Below are positions 22,128 through 34,600 of a DNA stretch of 64,000 nucleotides, piece by piece. Within the stretch, counting starts at the first letter, position 1. Each line of letters starts with the position of its first letter. The notes beneath the pieces were generated by a model. The model was not told where the DNA came from and did not search any database. It saw only the letters and a list, made by a program, of their open reading frames with translations. The position numbers and the translations under genes were made by a program. The stretch covers positions 310,001 through 374,000 of the forward strand of contig NC_064675.1 of the NCBI RefSeq assembly GCF_023278565.1. Reading direction: 5' to 3'. This DNA comes from Colletotrichum lupini. Taxonomy: Eukaryota > Ascomycota > Sordariomycetes > Glomerellales > Glomerellaceae.

Positions 22128-23493
22128 TTATGCCGGGCATCCGCTGGCGGGGAAGTTGCAGCTGCTGGTCTTGCCGCCTCCCGTGATCTTGGTGTTCTCA
22201 AAGGTGATGTCGGAGCAGCTGCCGTCACCGCAGAGGATGTAGTAGTTGTAGGCGTCGCTAGTGGCAGTTCCAGTCACATCGATGAAGTGAATGCCAGAAA
22301 TCTTGACTCCGTTGGTGGGCGAGCCAGTTGGGCCACCGTTGAGGTAATCCTGCTGGACATCAATGCCGTAGGTGTCGATATCGGTGAGGGTGATGTTCTT
22401 GTACGTGACGTTGCTGACCTCGCCAGTGGTGTTGGAGTTGGACTTGATACGGCAGCCGTTGGAGCTCTTGACGACCTGGGAGTTGGAAAAGACAACGCCG
22501 TCAACGGTGTTGTTGCTCTTGCCGCCGATGGAGCCGATGCTGAGGCCGTGACCTCCGTAGCAGTAGAGATTGTTGACAGTGATCTTGGTTCCACTGGTGA
22601 CGGCGACGCAGTCGTCCTGGTTGTGTACCTTGATGTTCTCGAGAAGGACGTTGTCGCTGGAGGAGATGTCGAAACCGTCACTGTTGTGGGCGGCGGCCTT
22701 GCTGCCGCTCTTGGAGTTGGGCGCGTCACCGGCAGAGTTATCGAGCACGAGGCCGGAGACAGTGAGACCCTGGTTGCCGGTCATGGAGAAGCAGTGGACG
22801 GGCCAGTTCTTGATGTTCAGGTTGGTGATCTTGGCGTTGGTGGTCTTCTTGACGACAACGAAGTGGTTAGGCCTGATTTCAATGGTTAGCTCTAAATCTT
22901 CGTCTGCCTTAAGGAAGTAGTCACTCACTTGTCGCCACCACCGTTGGATCCAAGACCGTCCCAGTAAGCCGCACCATTGCCCTCAATCACATGTCCGGGA
23001 GCGCCAGTAACAACAATGTTGGTTCCGGAGATGATGATGGGGTCGAAGCTGCTGTCGACGGTATCGGCAAAAGTCTGAGCGCGGAGTTAGCACCAGATCT
23101 TTCTTCCAGTGGCAAGTCGAGAAAAAACATACGGTTGTGCCGTCAAAGGTGACCTTGGTACCTGTCTGAAGCTTGGAGAGATCGATAGCACCGTTGGAGG
23201 GCGCAGCAATGTTAGAGAGCGTGATATCGGTGCATGTCTTGACGGCGTTCGCAATGTCGTCGTACTTGGTGACAACGCAGCCGGTCTAAAGTGGGCGAGA
23301 AACGGGTCAGTCAGATTGCCGGGTCTTGGCGCGCATCAGATGGATCGTGGATCGCATAGGGCTGACTTACTGCGTTGCTTGCGCGAGGAATGGTGTTTGT
23401 GTAACGAATGTGAGATCCGTGGTGGCCACGAGGAGACGCCGCTACCAGAACGACGTTCAGCAGAGCCGCAGCAGGGGCGAAAAACTTGGCCAT
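22128..23493 (-). CDS. GH28 endo-polygalacturonase, secreted
   Basis: Four exons: 23493-23371, 23285-23133, 23074-22929 and 22872-22128, 388 aa. A signal peptide (MAKFFAPAAALLNVVLVAAS) is followed by a propeptide that appears to end at a basic site near IPR. Exon 4 holds the catalytic set of GH28: Asp206 (NSDGFD, the usual NTDGFD with Thr to Ser), Asp227 and Asp228 (NQDDC), His249 (GHGLSIGS), and Arg282/Lys284 (RIKS). Cys pairs typical of endo-enzymes are present. It should hydrolyse alpha-1,4-galacturonan in plant pectin outside the cell. An upstream in-frame ATG at 23601 exists but would hide the signal peptide, so 23493 is chosen. Introns are 85, 58 and 56 nt. Confidence 0.92.
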
Positions 23494-25609
23494 CTTGGCG
23501 TGGAGAAAAGAGAACGACGGTAATAGTGAATCGAACAAGAAAGTGAGTGGTGGTGAGAATCGGAGACTGGCTGGGGAAACAAACGCCAAGTAGGGTGCCA
23601 AGGTAATGTGTTATATATCTTCCAGATCCATTCTTGGCGACCGCAACAGAAGAAGAATATGGCCTCACTGATTGGAGGACATTTGTAGACCCTCATCCGT
23701 CCGAACGGGTGAACAACACATTTTGGGAATGACTGGCATGCCTGGCAACGCGGCTCGGTGGATATTGCAGGGCTTTGTTAGGTTGGATCCATTCGGAATC
23801 AACGGGCTCTGTCGATATGACTTGAAATGGCCAACATCATCTGTCTAGGTTTGTTTAGTGCGTCGGCCGTTGCACCGATCAGGCGCTTATTCTTGAGCAA
23901 GAAGGATTTTGCGGGGATCAAGACGTGCATCTTTCTAATGACAGCGTTTCATGTCAATCAGGAACATGACATCGACCAACAAGCGTTGTCAGAGTGCGAG
24001 TTGATATGCGGGTGAAGTTGCTATCTTCTGCCCAGTTGAGGCGCACCACCCCTTATTCGCTCCCGTCTCCACCGACTAATCTCTTTGAGTTAGAGTCGCG
24101 TCGAACCAACCGGCCTAGGGCCCGAAAGCAGGGACCCCCATCGGATTCCACGAATCTGCAATTAACCTGACACTCGCTACAGAGGTTGGAGCCGGGATGT
24201 GGGACAGGCGTTGTTGAAGCCTCAAAAGCCAGTTGAGATGTTGTAATTCATCAATAAGCGCAGTCTCAGCAAGTCATGTTTACAATGATGAGCTCTGGTC
24301 ATCTAATGAAGTTTGCGCCAAAGTCGGAAGGTTTTAGACGCATGGCACTTGTGAGGTATCGGGACGTTTAACGTCCGACATCTTGCAAGACGATTGGCCT
24401 GAATCAAGCATTTGCTTCCCAGCTGGACACGCGCACCACCTCAGCTTCGTCCCGTCATGGTCTCTGCGTTTTGGGGCAACGCTCTTTTCGTTTCGTTTCT
24501 CCGGGAAGTTTAACGATCCGTTCTTCTCGCTGGTGGACAATTGCTAAGCGAGGGAATATTTTGCCGAATACTCAGCCGAACGATTTGCTCAACATGCACC
24601 TGGCAATTGAGTGAGGAGAGTTTGGAAGTTTCCTTCTTAAGACCAGACGAATTGGTCGCGAGCGAAATATCAGTCAGCAATCATCCGAAACATGTGCAGA
24701 TGAGCATGAGTGTTGGAGATGAGAGCAGATGAAAAGGATGAATGACGTAAATTGATCTCAGTGACAAATCTCTGCCCCGCAGGTAGAAGAATGTTGACAC
24801 TCTGAGGCAGAATTGCTTCGGATTGAGGGTATAATCTGCCGGCAGAAAATTTTGACTTTAGAGTTAGGGGCACGAAGTTTGCATGAACTCTACTCTTATT
24901 GAAAACAAAGGGCATAACACAGGCCATGTGCCTATAGTGAGTGTAGTATAATTGACTTTGTCTACCCATTGCGGAGAAGCTCCTTTCGGGAAGCTTTGGC
25001 CAAATACTAGGAGCTTAGACTTTTGCTTCTTGCATCTCTCAATCTTGAGCTGCATTGGTGAGTATGAGATAAGTTAGCCATGACTCAACAGAAAGCAGCA
25101 AGTTGGTTGTCGGCACAGTTTATAAGTCATTTGACGAAGTTGGTGTTGTGCCTTGGTCTATGATCAGTTGCTGGGTCTCTTAGACTATCCTCGTTCATCG
25201 ATGCGTCTACCTATACGAATAGCAAATGTCCTGCCAATTTGCTCTTCATGCTTCATTCATGGTGTTTGGTATTTTGTGCCGCAAAGTCAAGGTTTAAAAC
25301 ACCCTGAGTACATCGTTCTGACCAAGTGCAAACTCGTCAGAAAGGTTGCCTTGAGCCTTACTAATGCCTGCTTCCAGAGACATATCTCTTGGGATACTGA
25401 TGGAGCTTTCCTACCCAATGAACTATGAATTATTGGTGTCTACTGAACAACGATGATGAGTTACAGAGAAAGATCAAGACCTGGTTCATGTCCACAAGTG
25501 ATGCCCAGCGAAGAATGCATAAGAAACCTTGTTTTTGCATCGAAGAGACATCCTTCGTGGAGGAATTACGAATTAAAGACATTTTTTATCTGAGCAATGC
25601 TCAGCCGCT
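23494..25609. other. 2.1-kb intergenic region, no gene recognised
   Basis: The left part is the GH28 promoter. The rest has only short frames and slightly AT-richer sequence than the left half of the window. This gap separates the carbohydrate group from the terpenoid group. Confidence 0.5.
23611..23619 (-). promoter_or_regulatory. TATA-like element of the GH28 gene
   Basis: On the minus strand GATATATAA lies about 120 bp before the ATG at 23493. Confidence 0.45.
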
Positions 25610-26792
25610 TCAATTGATCTCAATGCCAACTTTTCCTTGGTGTTTTCCTGACTGCAGATACTCGTACGCCTCCTTTAGTTGTTCCAGATTGAAGACCTTG
25701 GGATCAATGACAGGGCGCAACCTGTCTACGTCGGCCTCGATGGCTCGAGACATCTCTTCAAGCTGTAGCCGACTGCCACACCAAACTCCTCGAACCGTAA
25801 CTAGGCTCAGCCACGAATCCAAAAACGTTGGCATGTCGTGCTCAGACGGGTTACCGCCAGCAAACCCCGTGGTGATGATAGTTCCGTCTAGTCTGCAGCT
25901 GACAAGACTTTGTCTCAGAGTCTTTGGTCCCGCAACTTCGACGACCAAATCCACGCCAACGCCTCCGGTCAACCTTTTGGCCTCTTTTCCCCAATCGACC
26001 GTCTCACGAAAGTTGATGATATGGTCAACACCGAGCCTCTCAAGAAGTTTGGCCTTCTCGGCAGAGCTAGTGGTGGCAATGACCCTCGCTCCGACGGCTT
26101 TGGCGAATTGAATGGCAAAGATGCTTACTCCGCCCGTACCCTGCGTGAGAACCCATTGCCCGGCCGAGACTTGCCTGCCGGGTAGTCCAAAGAGGGCGTT
26201 CCAAGCAGTAACACCAGCACAAGTCAGGGCTGCGCCCTCAATGAAGCTCAAGCCTCGAGGCAGCGGGACGAGACCCTGCTCGCCGAAGACCCCGATGGTG
26301 CGAAAAGTGCCATCGAGTACGGCACCAAGTCCAGACTGTGGAAGGTCGTCGCTGAGTGGACCTGCGACGTATCTCTGAGCTAGCGCCGTAACCACTTCAT
26401 CGCCTGGTTTGAATCGGGTAACATGCTTTCCGACAGCTAGTACTGTGCCTGCGCCGTCAGACCCTGGGACAACGTCCGGTTTGACGTCCCAAGGGTATGT
26501 GCCCTCAGTAATTGTGACATCTCGGTACTATCGGCAAGCTCAGTCAACTGGAATACAAATCAAACGGGACTGAGTACTAACGTTCAAGGTGGCGCCTTGT
26601 ACTAGGAGCAGGTGTTAGTGATTATAATACGTACAAAGGGGCGATCAGGGATAACGTGTTGCACCAACTTTTGACTAGAACCTGGCTATCACCGACCTCT
26701 GGAGACTTCTCATCCGAAAACTGTAGAGGATCTAATCCATTTTCACCGACAACCTTCCATTGCCTGCTTATTTCGGGGATCGCTTGCACCAT
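25610..26792 (-). CDS. MDR-family oxidoreductase lacking zinc ligands
   Basis: Three exons: 26792-26669, 26601-26582 (a 20-nt microexon) and 26527-25610, 353 aa. Joining them restores the family core VKIQGATLNYRD. The GroES-like domain covers about 1-130 and the Rossmann domain about 135-290, with the NAD(P)-binding TQGTGGVSIFAIQFAKAVGA. The usual catalytic-zinc Cys and His-Glu positions are Asn (LNYRD) and Ser-Asp (GSDGAG), so this is the zinc-independent, quinone-reductase-like branch. Substrate unknown. The first intron's donor GTTGGT is weak, but no other donor keeps the frame. It lies 3' of the terpene synthase on the same strand and could act in the same pathway (inference). Confidence 0.85.
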
Positions 26793-27453
26793 GGTATTTG
26801 GGTCTCTTCGGTGGATCGATGTAACTGCACTATCGAGAGGTGAAGATTGCACGTAAGTGCTCTTTCACCAACGCTTTCTGTTGGATTTATCTCTGAAATA
26901 CCAACGCGTCTAACTTGACTACTGATCTAGTCAGCTCATATCCCATCGACTGTGGCATGGCGTTGGTGCATAGATACGTAGTACGGATGAGGGGTAATAT
27001 CAAATTACGTATCATTCCAAGATGCCCCGTCTTAGGTACTTCAATCCGGCGGACTTAGTCGAAGATTGAAAAAGAATCAGCATTAGAGAAAACTAGAGAC
27101 TTGTATGCCGGCATCATGCCGCAGTCGATGGGGAAACGGCCAGATCACGGCAATTATAGTCAGCAGGTATGGCCATTACAAATGAAGTTCATACGATGAG
27201 CTAGCTACCTTACCTGATTCATAAGCGCTAAGGGCCTTGGGCGCCGCGGCTTTGGTAATTACAATCGTGACATGACCAGATAACGTTATAGTCAATTGCG
27301 TAATCTTGTAGCACGGTATTGAGAGAGTTGACTTAGTCCGAAGTATTTTATTGCGCGCTTGCCGTTTCGAAGGAATCGTCACCATTACTTCTGTTCATAA
27401 ACTACTGCAGGACTAGCTAACTGAAGCTGTTGTGGATGTTGCAGTCTTTCCCT
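26793..27453. other. Intergenic, no gene recognised
   Basis: Space between the terpene synthase stop and the oxidoreductase start on the same strand; the promoter of the oxidoreductase is expected here. Confidence 0.5.
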
Positions 27454-28960
27454 TTACAAGCGCATAGCCAAGCCCCCGGAAATTGAATGCTGCGAAAGGC
27501 CATACCGGCCTGTTTGAAGACTCCAAGTCAGGTTGCCAGTGCAGATGTATTTACAACCATCAATGTAAGTCTTGAGGTTAGCCGCTAATGTTTCATCATC
27601 GGAAAACTTAGCCATCAGGCACTCGGCGGCATGGTTGAATTCAGTGATAGCCTTGTGGATCATTTCAGTGACCATGGAGACTGCAACATCAAGACTTTCC
27701 GTTTCTCTGAAGAGCAAGGGGACAATGCTCTCGACCGTTTGCTGTGCCTTCGGGCTGAGAGTCAGCAAACACGCTACTATTAGAAGAAAAGAAAGACCAC
27801 GTTGAGGATGGCTTACTATCTCTTTCTTAAGAGAAAGGAGGTCATTGACGCTGGTTGTCTCCGTTAGTGCTCTGATACACACGCATTGGTATGAGTACTT
27901 AGTCAACATACGCCCATACGAGAATGTTCGCCTGGTCCCATAATGTCCTCATCTCCACCTCTCTGAGGACTTCGATCGGGACAGAGACCCCGCAGGCATA
28001 GCTAGTAAGGTCAGCGCATCCAATAACCTCCCGAAGTAGATGTATTCGAATATGCATACTCAATGAAGAACAAGCAGACGTTAACTGCGCCTGTTCCCAT
28101 CCTGGTTGCAATGTATTCTCGCGTAGACGGGAGCTCAGGGCCAAGCCGACGCTGCTGTTCTGTTTCGGAGGTCTCTATGAAGAACTTGATCTCATCGAAA
28201 AGAATCTCTCGGTGATCTGATTGATGCATAATAAGTCAGAGATAGCAACGAATTGACCTGAGAGAACCCGGTGCGATCAGAGGTTCGGCCAAAGACTCAC
28301 CGTAGTCATAAGCCTCGCACACCGCATCGCCAATCACTTTGAAGAAAGCGATGATATAATTCGTCCGGACTTCATGGGAGGCCTCATTGTCGGAAAGACG
28401 AAGGCAGTGTCGCACGTATTCGAGGGTTTCTCGCCGGAAAACGTGTGCGGCTTGAAGATTGTCGTACAGATGCCCCCCCTTTTCATCGATTTCTGCTAGA
28501 GTCAGTCGAAAAACCTGTAGCAGTCATCTCGTACACTTACGGTCATCCCATGTGAATAGCTGAAATGTTTAGCCGGAGTTAATTGCATACAACTTGACAA
28601 GAAAGTGAACGCACCCAGAGGACTACACAACACAGGATATCTCCCCGTTCCAGGTTCACTCCAGGGTACCAAGTTGATATGAACAGTCCTACATCGATTC
28701 TTGACATTGAAATTCGGCTCTTGGGCAACTCAGTGAAGCTAAACAAAGCCTAGTCAGCTAACCATACTGCTAAAGACTGACAGGAGGCTTTATCCGGTGC
28801 CGTACCTTGCGATCCGCTCTCCAGAAAGAGTTCGAAGGCCTTCCAGGCAAGGGCTTGCGTCTTTTGGCCATTCTCTGAAAAGCAGGCTGAGATCCGGAAT
28901 ACGAAGATCTTTACCCCTGAGCTGTTGGATGAGGGTCTGACGGACGCCGAGGCAAGCCAT
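27454..28960 (-). CDS. Class I terpene synthase (sesquiterpene-cyclase type)
   Basis: Eight exons: 28960-28806, 28738-28615, 28559-28541 (19-nt microexon), 28492-28301, 28216-28060, 28001-27912, 27850-27817 and 27747-27454, 354 aa in one frame. The Asp-rich metal motif DDQIDE is assembled across the microexon junction. NDLLSLKKE is the NSE/DTE motif, and TGRY near the C-terminus is the RY pair. An Arg in REYIATRMG is placed as the pyrophosphate sensor. N-terminal RIPDL...LFREWPK is typical of fungal cyclases. It should ionise a prenyl diphosphate, probably farnesyl diphosphate, in the cytosol; chain length and product cannot be told. In the last intron the frame demands the second AG (GAAG|GCACAG) because the first lies next to the branch A. 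An in-frame TGA just upstream supports the start. Confidence 0.88.
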
Positions 28961-30398
28961 CGCCGATGCTCTCGTTCATTAATACACAATGGTAGGTTCT
29001 GGAAATGAGCAACGTGAGATTGTGGTCCTTACTATTGATGAAGTGTACATATGAGGCAGCCGTTTATAAATACTTGTCCAAACACGACTAAGACGCTCAT
29101 GAATATTCACCTGATTGGATTGCGGAGATCATACCTCCTGTTTTTTTTTATGTCTCACTTATCGAATATCTCGCAGTTGAAAGAGAAAACTTGATTTGTG
29201 AATGAAGCCAAGGTGGGAAAGGCGTTATTACTGCATTTCGGGGCCATTGCCCCTGGAGCTCGGTGATTCCATGAGACAGACAGGGTACTATCCAAACTGA
29301 GAAGGCCCTCACCTGTTCACTTTTGATGCCGTCAATCTAGAAAAACCTGATGTCGATGTTTTTCTATCTTTATCAGCAGCCACCTGGCGCAATGAAGCAA
29401 TCCAATTCGCTGTAAAATACACTCCTCGGACTAGAGGTTCCAACACGTATAACCTGCCTGAACTTCGAAGTACCTACATGCCAAGCCGATGAAACCTCAC
29501 ATGCTGTTGGCTTGTGATGCAACTCTTACTGTGCATGTTGACTGCATAAAGGCCGTAATCAGTGTAACTCCGAGCTCCGGATTTGTTGGAGACTCATTAC
29601 CCTGCGGATGGTGTCGTCGGCGTACCGGCAAGGCCTACGCTAAACTGGTGTATCCGAATCCTTGTGTTATGTTCGCCTTGGCATCGCATTTGGGGTCCTT
29701 GTACTATGGACGAAAGAGGTAAATGCTCGATTACGCTGAAGTCGTCATGGGGCAAGATCGAAGGCCGAAGCGTTGCCATTCCTGGCATTGCCCCAACCAT
29801 GCTTGATTGGGTTGGGGGTAAGCACGCACACATTGTAACCTTCATTGACGTCTTGCTGGGTTCATTTGTTCCTCTTAGCCAGTCGGTACCAATCAAACAA
29901 ATCTTATTCTTGGAATTCGCTGGGCAGCACCTCGGAGTCCATAATCCCCAAGATGAAATGTTGCTCATCCGGGATAGTTTGGTAGCCGTGCCGCAATGTA
30001 CTGATGTTGAGCTGGCCCCTCAAGTGCAGGGGATCTGCATGAAATATGCAGCAAAACATCTAGAAGTAGCTAATCAACGGTGGAGTGGCCAAGCGGTGCG
30101 GATGGTTGGGGGTTGTCTAGAATCATGCCAGGGCGTCATGAGAGACAAGGCGGTGATCATATAGCTCGCCGCTGGCAATAGTCAGGTCTCTCGCATCTAC
30201 GTCTACCTTGGTCTGATAAATGTTCTAGAAAGCTGGCATCGGGCACTTCATTTTCTTTCGCTGAGGTGTCAGGAGGGAAAACCTAGGAAAATTCGATATC
30301 CCATTAGCGGCAGCATTGAAATACTTCAAAGCTGCTCTCCTTCGCCAGCCAGGCATTAAAGTTGTCCTTCTACATGTAATAAGAAAAATCTATTGACC
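28961..30398. other. Divergent promoter region between terpene synthase and P450
   Basis: 1.4 kb between two divergent genes. A 193-codon plus-strand frame (29583-30164) is open but has no domain, signal or family pattern I know. It may be chance or an unrecognised small gene. Confidence 0.4.
29063..29074 (-). promoter_or_regulatory. TATA-like element of the terpene synthase
   Basis: On the minus strand AGTATTTATAAA lies about 105-115 bp upstream of the ATG at 28960. Confidence 0.4.
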
Positions 30399-31460
30399 AT
30401 GGGTATCTTAGTGAACGACACTACCTTCAGACTCTTCTTGGGCAACCTTGTCACGATCTTCCCAGGACTCCTTTTTCTTTATCTCATATGTGTAGGGATC
30501 TACAACATCTCGTTCCATCCTCTCGCAAATTTCCCTGGTCCCAAACTGACAGCATTCACTGGCTGGTATGAGACCTACCACGAACTCTTTGGTGCACCTG
30601 GCAAGACTTTCGCCTACAAGATTCAACAGATGCACGACGACTATGGCCCTATCGTACGCATAAACCCTCACGAACTTCACGTCAGTGACCACCACTTTTT
30701 CGATGTCCTGTTCGCTGGAGGGAGCGCTCGCCGTGACAAGTACTCGCCAAGTGCCAGTGTCCAGGGCGCTCCTGGTGGCATCTTTGGGACCTTGAACCAC
30801 GATACTCATCGAATGCGCCGGTCTGCCATCTCTGGCTTCTTCTCCAAGCAGTCTGTGGTTGTCCACGAAGGACTCATCCACGAGAAGGTTGAACAACTCT
30901 GCGAAGTTTTCAAGAATTACGCCAGGGAGGGCAATCCGTTCAACATTCGTGTCCCGCTGTTGGCTTATACCACCGACTTCTACTGCGCCCATGCGCTTGG
31001 CAAGACAGGCGACATGCACTTATTAAAAGACCAGGCAAAGGCCCAAAAGTGGAGAGCAAGTATCATCGGTCTACTTCACTTCACCCCTATTGTCAGACAG
31101 TTCCCATGGTTTCTATCATTCGCGTTTGAACTCCCAATGTGGCTCATCCGACGAGTATCGTCAGATCTGACTTTAGTGACCCAGATTTTGCTGGTAAGTC
31201 GATAAATTGTGCATCCACTAAATAAATTTGAACAAGTCTAATATTTTGTTAGAACATGGAAGGTCAAGCAAAAGAGGCCATTAAAGACTCGTCGGCATCT
31301 ATCGGTATTAAAGAGGACAACGGCAGCCTATTTCAAGCGATTCTTAGATCGAACTTGCCTCAGAGCGAGAAGGGCTCCAAGCGAATGGCCCAAGAAGGCT
31401 TCAGTGTCTTAACAGCTTCGGGAGATATAATCGGTAGAATTCTGACCACTGCTATATATC
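30399..31460 (+). pseudogene. Cytochrome P450, 3' half lost at LTR junction
   Basis: Exon 1 30399-31193, intron 31194-31252, exon 2 31253-31460, then the copia LTR. About 334 residues of a normal ~500 remain. Present: an N-terminal membrane anchor (about 10-33), the NISFHPLANFPGPKLTAFT segment, YGPIVRINPHELH, and SGDIIGRILTTA, which I take as the I-helix zone. Lost: ExxR, PERF and the heme-Cys loop, so no active enzyme is expected. The style is that of trichothecene-pathway-like fungal P450s (CYP58/65 type), in keeping with the divergent terpene synthase. The frame continues 35 codons into the LTR to a stop at 31564. No remaining part of this P450 occurs in the window; the sequence across the element belongs to another gene. 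Confidence 0.88.
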
Positions 31461-31665
31461 TGTCAGATTGGAAGTCTAATTCGACCGCGGCATACAGCCG
31501 ACTGCGCAGGGGCCAATTAGGGGCCCTATTTACGATTATTATAGCCAGCTTAACCTATGGTTAGAACCTCCTTTTTACACTTACTACGTAAATATTTATA
31601 TAATTTAATTAATCTCTTCGTTAACTACGGTTCGAACTAACTACTTTATAATAAGGATACTAATA
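31461..31665 (+). repeat. 5' LTR of copia copy 1
   Basis: 205 bp, starting TGTCAGATTGGAAG and ending GGATACTAATA. The outer half is nearly unmutated compared with the solo LTR at 63740, the inner half strongly C-to-T changed. Confidence 0.9.
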
Positions 31666-34600
31666 CTAATTAGTAATTAAATTCTATTATTATAGATCGG
31701 TAAGGTATCTCGCTACGTAAAAGAGACGACTTCTTAATACTATACGGGATAAGAGATTTATACTAATTAACCTTATAAAAGTAAACGAAAAAGGAGGCGA
31801 TTTTTAAATATTATACGGAATTAAGTAATCGTAGCCCTTTATTACTTACGAGAGGTCGACGTTTATTATATTAAACTACGTTAATTAATAGAACTACTTA
31901 AGTAACTAGCTTTTTACCGTCGCCCTGAGTAGCTTTTTTACTAAACGACTTTTCTATAACCGGCTTATAATTAGAAATTAACTAATTAAATTAGTAAAAG
32001 GAAATACTTACGTAACGACTACTTACCTAATTAATTAGCGTAATAAACGAGCTTAATAATATAATATAAAAAAGTATTGTGCGATTAAAAAAGGGGATCT
32101 CTAAACGTAAATATTCTTATTTAATAACGAAAATAACCTTATAGGAGTTATTAAGCTAAGAGATCTATAGTATATAAAAAAGTTTATTGTTATAAAGATC
32201 TTATAGGTACGATTTTAAGCTTATAATTTAAATAATCTCTTTATAGCTCCCTTAACTACCCCCCGGGTATTACTTAAGAATATAATATAAGGGACGGTTT
32301 AATAAGGGAAAAAGGGATTTAGAGGTCCTAATAGTATTAAATTAAGAGTATTACGGATCTTAGATATTAACTTAAAAAGAAGGCGGCTACCTTAAAGTAG
32401 TCCTACGACCTCTCGCTAGAGTTATTATTAGTTTAAAAAAAGGCTAAAAAAACGAGGATCTAAGAGGAAAAGAAAAGAATCCTTTAAAAAGCCGCTAAAG
32501 GGCTTTTTTTTTATACTAACTCCTAGCGCGAGATTACTAATTTTAAAAAATTAATTAAAAAAGCTATTTAGAGATTATAGAGAGTACGAGGCTTAGGAAG
32601 TTAGAAGTATACGGGATAGTAATAATTAATAAAGATCTTAGGATAATTACTATATTTTTTTATAGTAATATAAACGTTTACCGCTATTATTATTAAAAAG
32701 AATTATTAAAACCTACCCTTTTATACTAAACGAAAAGGAGGATCCTAGTAAGTACGATAGCTAGTAATTTAAAAAAGTAATAATAATCGCTAGAAATAAT
32801 AAAAACGAGAGTAGTAGCGAGACGGTAAGAGGAAGTAAGAATCTCTTAGACCTTAATAAATTCGTTAAGTAATAAAAGTACGGATTTACTATAACTAGTG
32901 CGCAAATTAAATATATCTTTATTAAAATTAAATACGCTAGTAACTATTAATATAAGTATAAGTTAAAGCACGACCCTTAGTAAGTTAAGGTAAAGAAAAA
33001 GAGAATAAAACCTAATCTTAAATAGAATCCTAATCCCTTATGAGTAAGTAAATATTAACCCGGACTATTAGGGGACGTGGATATATAGAATTATAAATTA
33101 TCTTAATAGCGAGTAAATTAACGTAGTATTAATCTATTTAACTAAGGTTTATAAAAAAAAGGGGCTATAAGGGTAACCCCTATTTTATAAGATCGTAGAC
33201 GACTTTAACTACTAGCTAGATAAATAGTTTATAAGCGCAAGCCTAAGAATTATAAAAGTAATTAATAAATTCTTTTACGGGCGAGGGGTATTATTAGCGT
33301 AATTATAATTATAAGAGCTATACGAAATACCAATAGCGATAATTATAAAGGAGGAATTCGTATTATAGAACTAAGTATAGGTCGATAGAGCGTATAATCG
33401 CTTTAATAAATTTAGAAAAAGGATAAACGACCTAGATTTCCTCCCTATAATTACTAACAGAAATCTATCGTTATAAAAGGATATACCGGGGTAAAATATA
33501 GTATTAGAAGTACGATAATTAACAATTCTACTTATTTCGATTTATAACTTATTACCGCTATTAATACGAAATTTAGCGCCAATTAGCTAATAAAAAAAGA
33601 AGTAAACGACCTAAAGTTATTAATAATACGTAGCGACGCAGGGATTATATATAAATACTAAAAATCTAGTAATAAATACGAGGTAATTTATAGACTTTAA
33701 AAAGATCTTCTTAAAAGAGAAATTATACTTTAGGGGGAAGTATAAGGTCTTATAAAAAACCCTAACGATATTTGATAATTATTATAAAAAAGTCGGAATT
33801 AGGGAACACTAGTACTATTCGGTAATTAATATCGTACTTATAGGCAAAGCCTCTAATTATTATTATAAAGCGGTACGTAATCTCGATTAAAACGACTTTT
33901 TTAATATAATTAACGTAATCCGAAGCCGCTTTAAGACTTATAATAAGAACCTAGAGCTCCTATCTAAGTTACGAGCGATTTTTTATATATTTATAACTAG
34001 GATAATAGAGGGTAAATCGTAAGTAAAGATCCTCGAAAAGCTTATTAATTAAATTAATAAGCTAGCGAAAACCTAGTTAAATAAGGGGATAAACGAGCGG
34101 AAAGTCGGATATCTCTATACCGCAGTTTAGTATATATTAAAAATAAAAATAATACTATACTAAGTACTTAAAAACTACGAGACGCTCTACTCGAGGCTAA
34201 GATCTAGCTTTAATATTAAAACGAAAATGCCGCGCTAAACCTACCTCTAAGTATATAATAGCCCTTATTAATAATATTAAGTTAATCGAACGTATAATAA
34301 AAAAAGAAAAGAGGCTAGATATAGTAATCGCTAGTAAAGAGGCCCAGACTCGTTAAATAAGTAAAAATTTAACTTACGGGTAGGGTAATAAAAAAAGTAA
34401 TATTATATTTATAAAAAGGATAGATATTAGTTAAGTAATTACTCTGAGGAGGAGCGTACTAAATTATATAAATAGTATAAAAAGTTAAGAATAGTAGATA
34501 ATAAAACTAGCCCTCGTCGGTTTAATTAATTCTTTATTATATATAAGGGTAGATCTAGGGGTACGGAACTTAGTAATAGTAGCTAAAGTAGTAGCTTAAA

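Noticed and set aside
22077..22889. 270-codon plus-strand frame rich in Val, Gly, Asp
   Set aside because: Antisense shadow of the GH28 last exon; composition is typical of the mirror of a GC3-biased gene.
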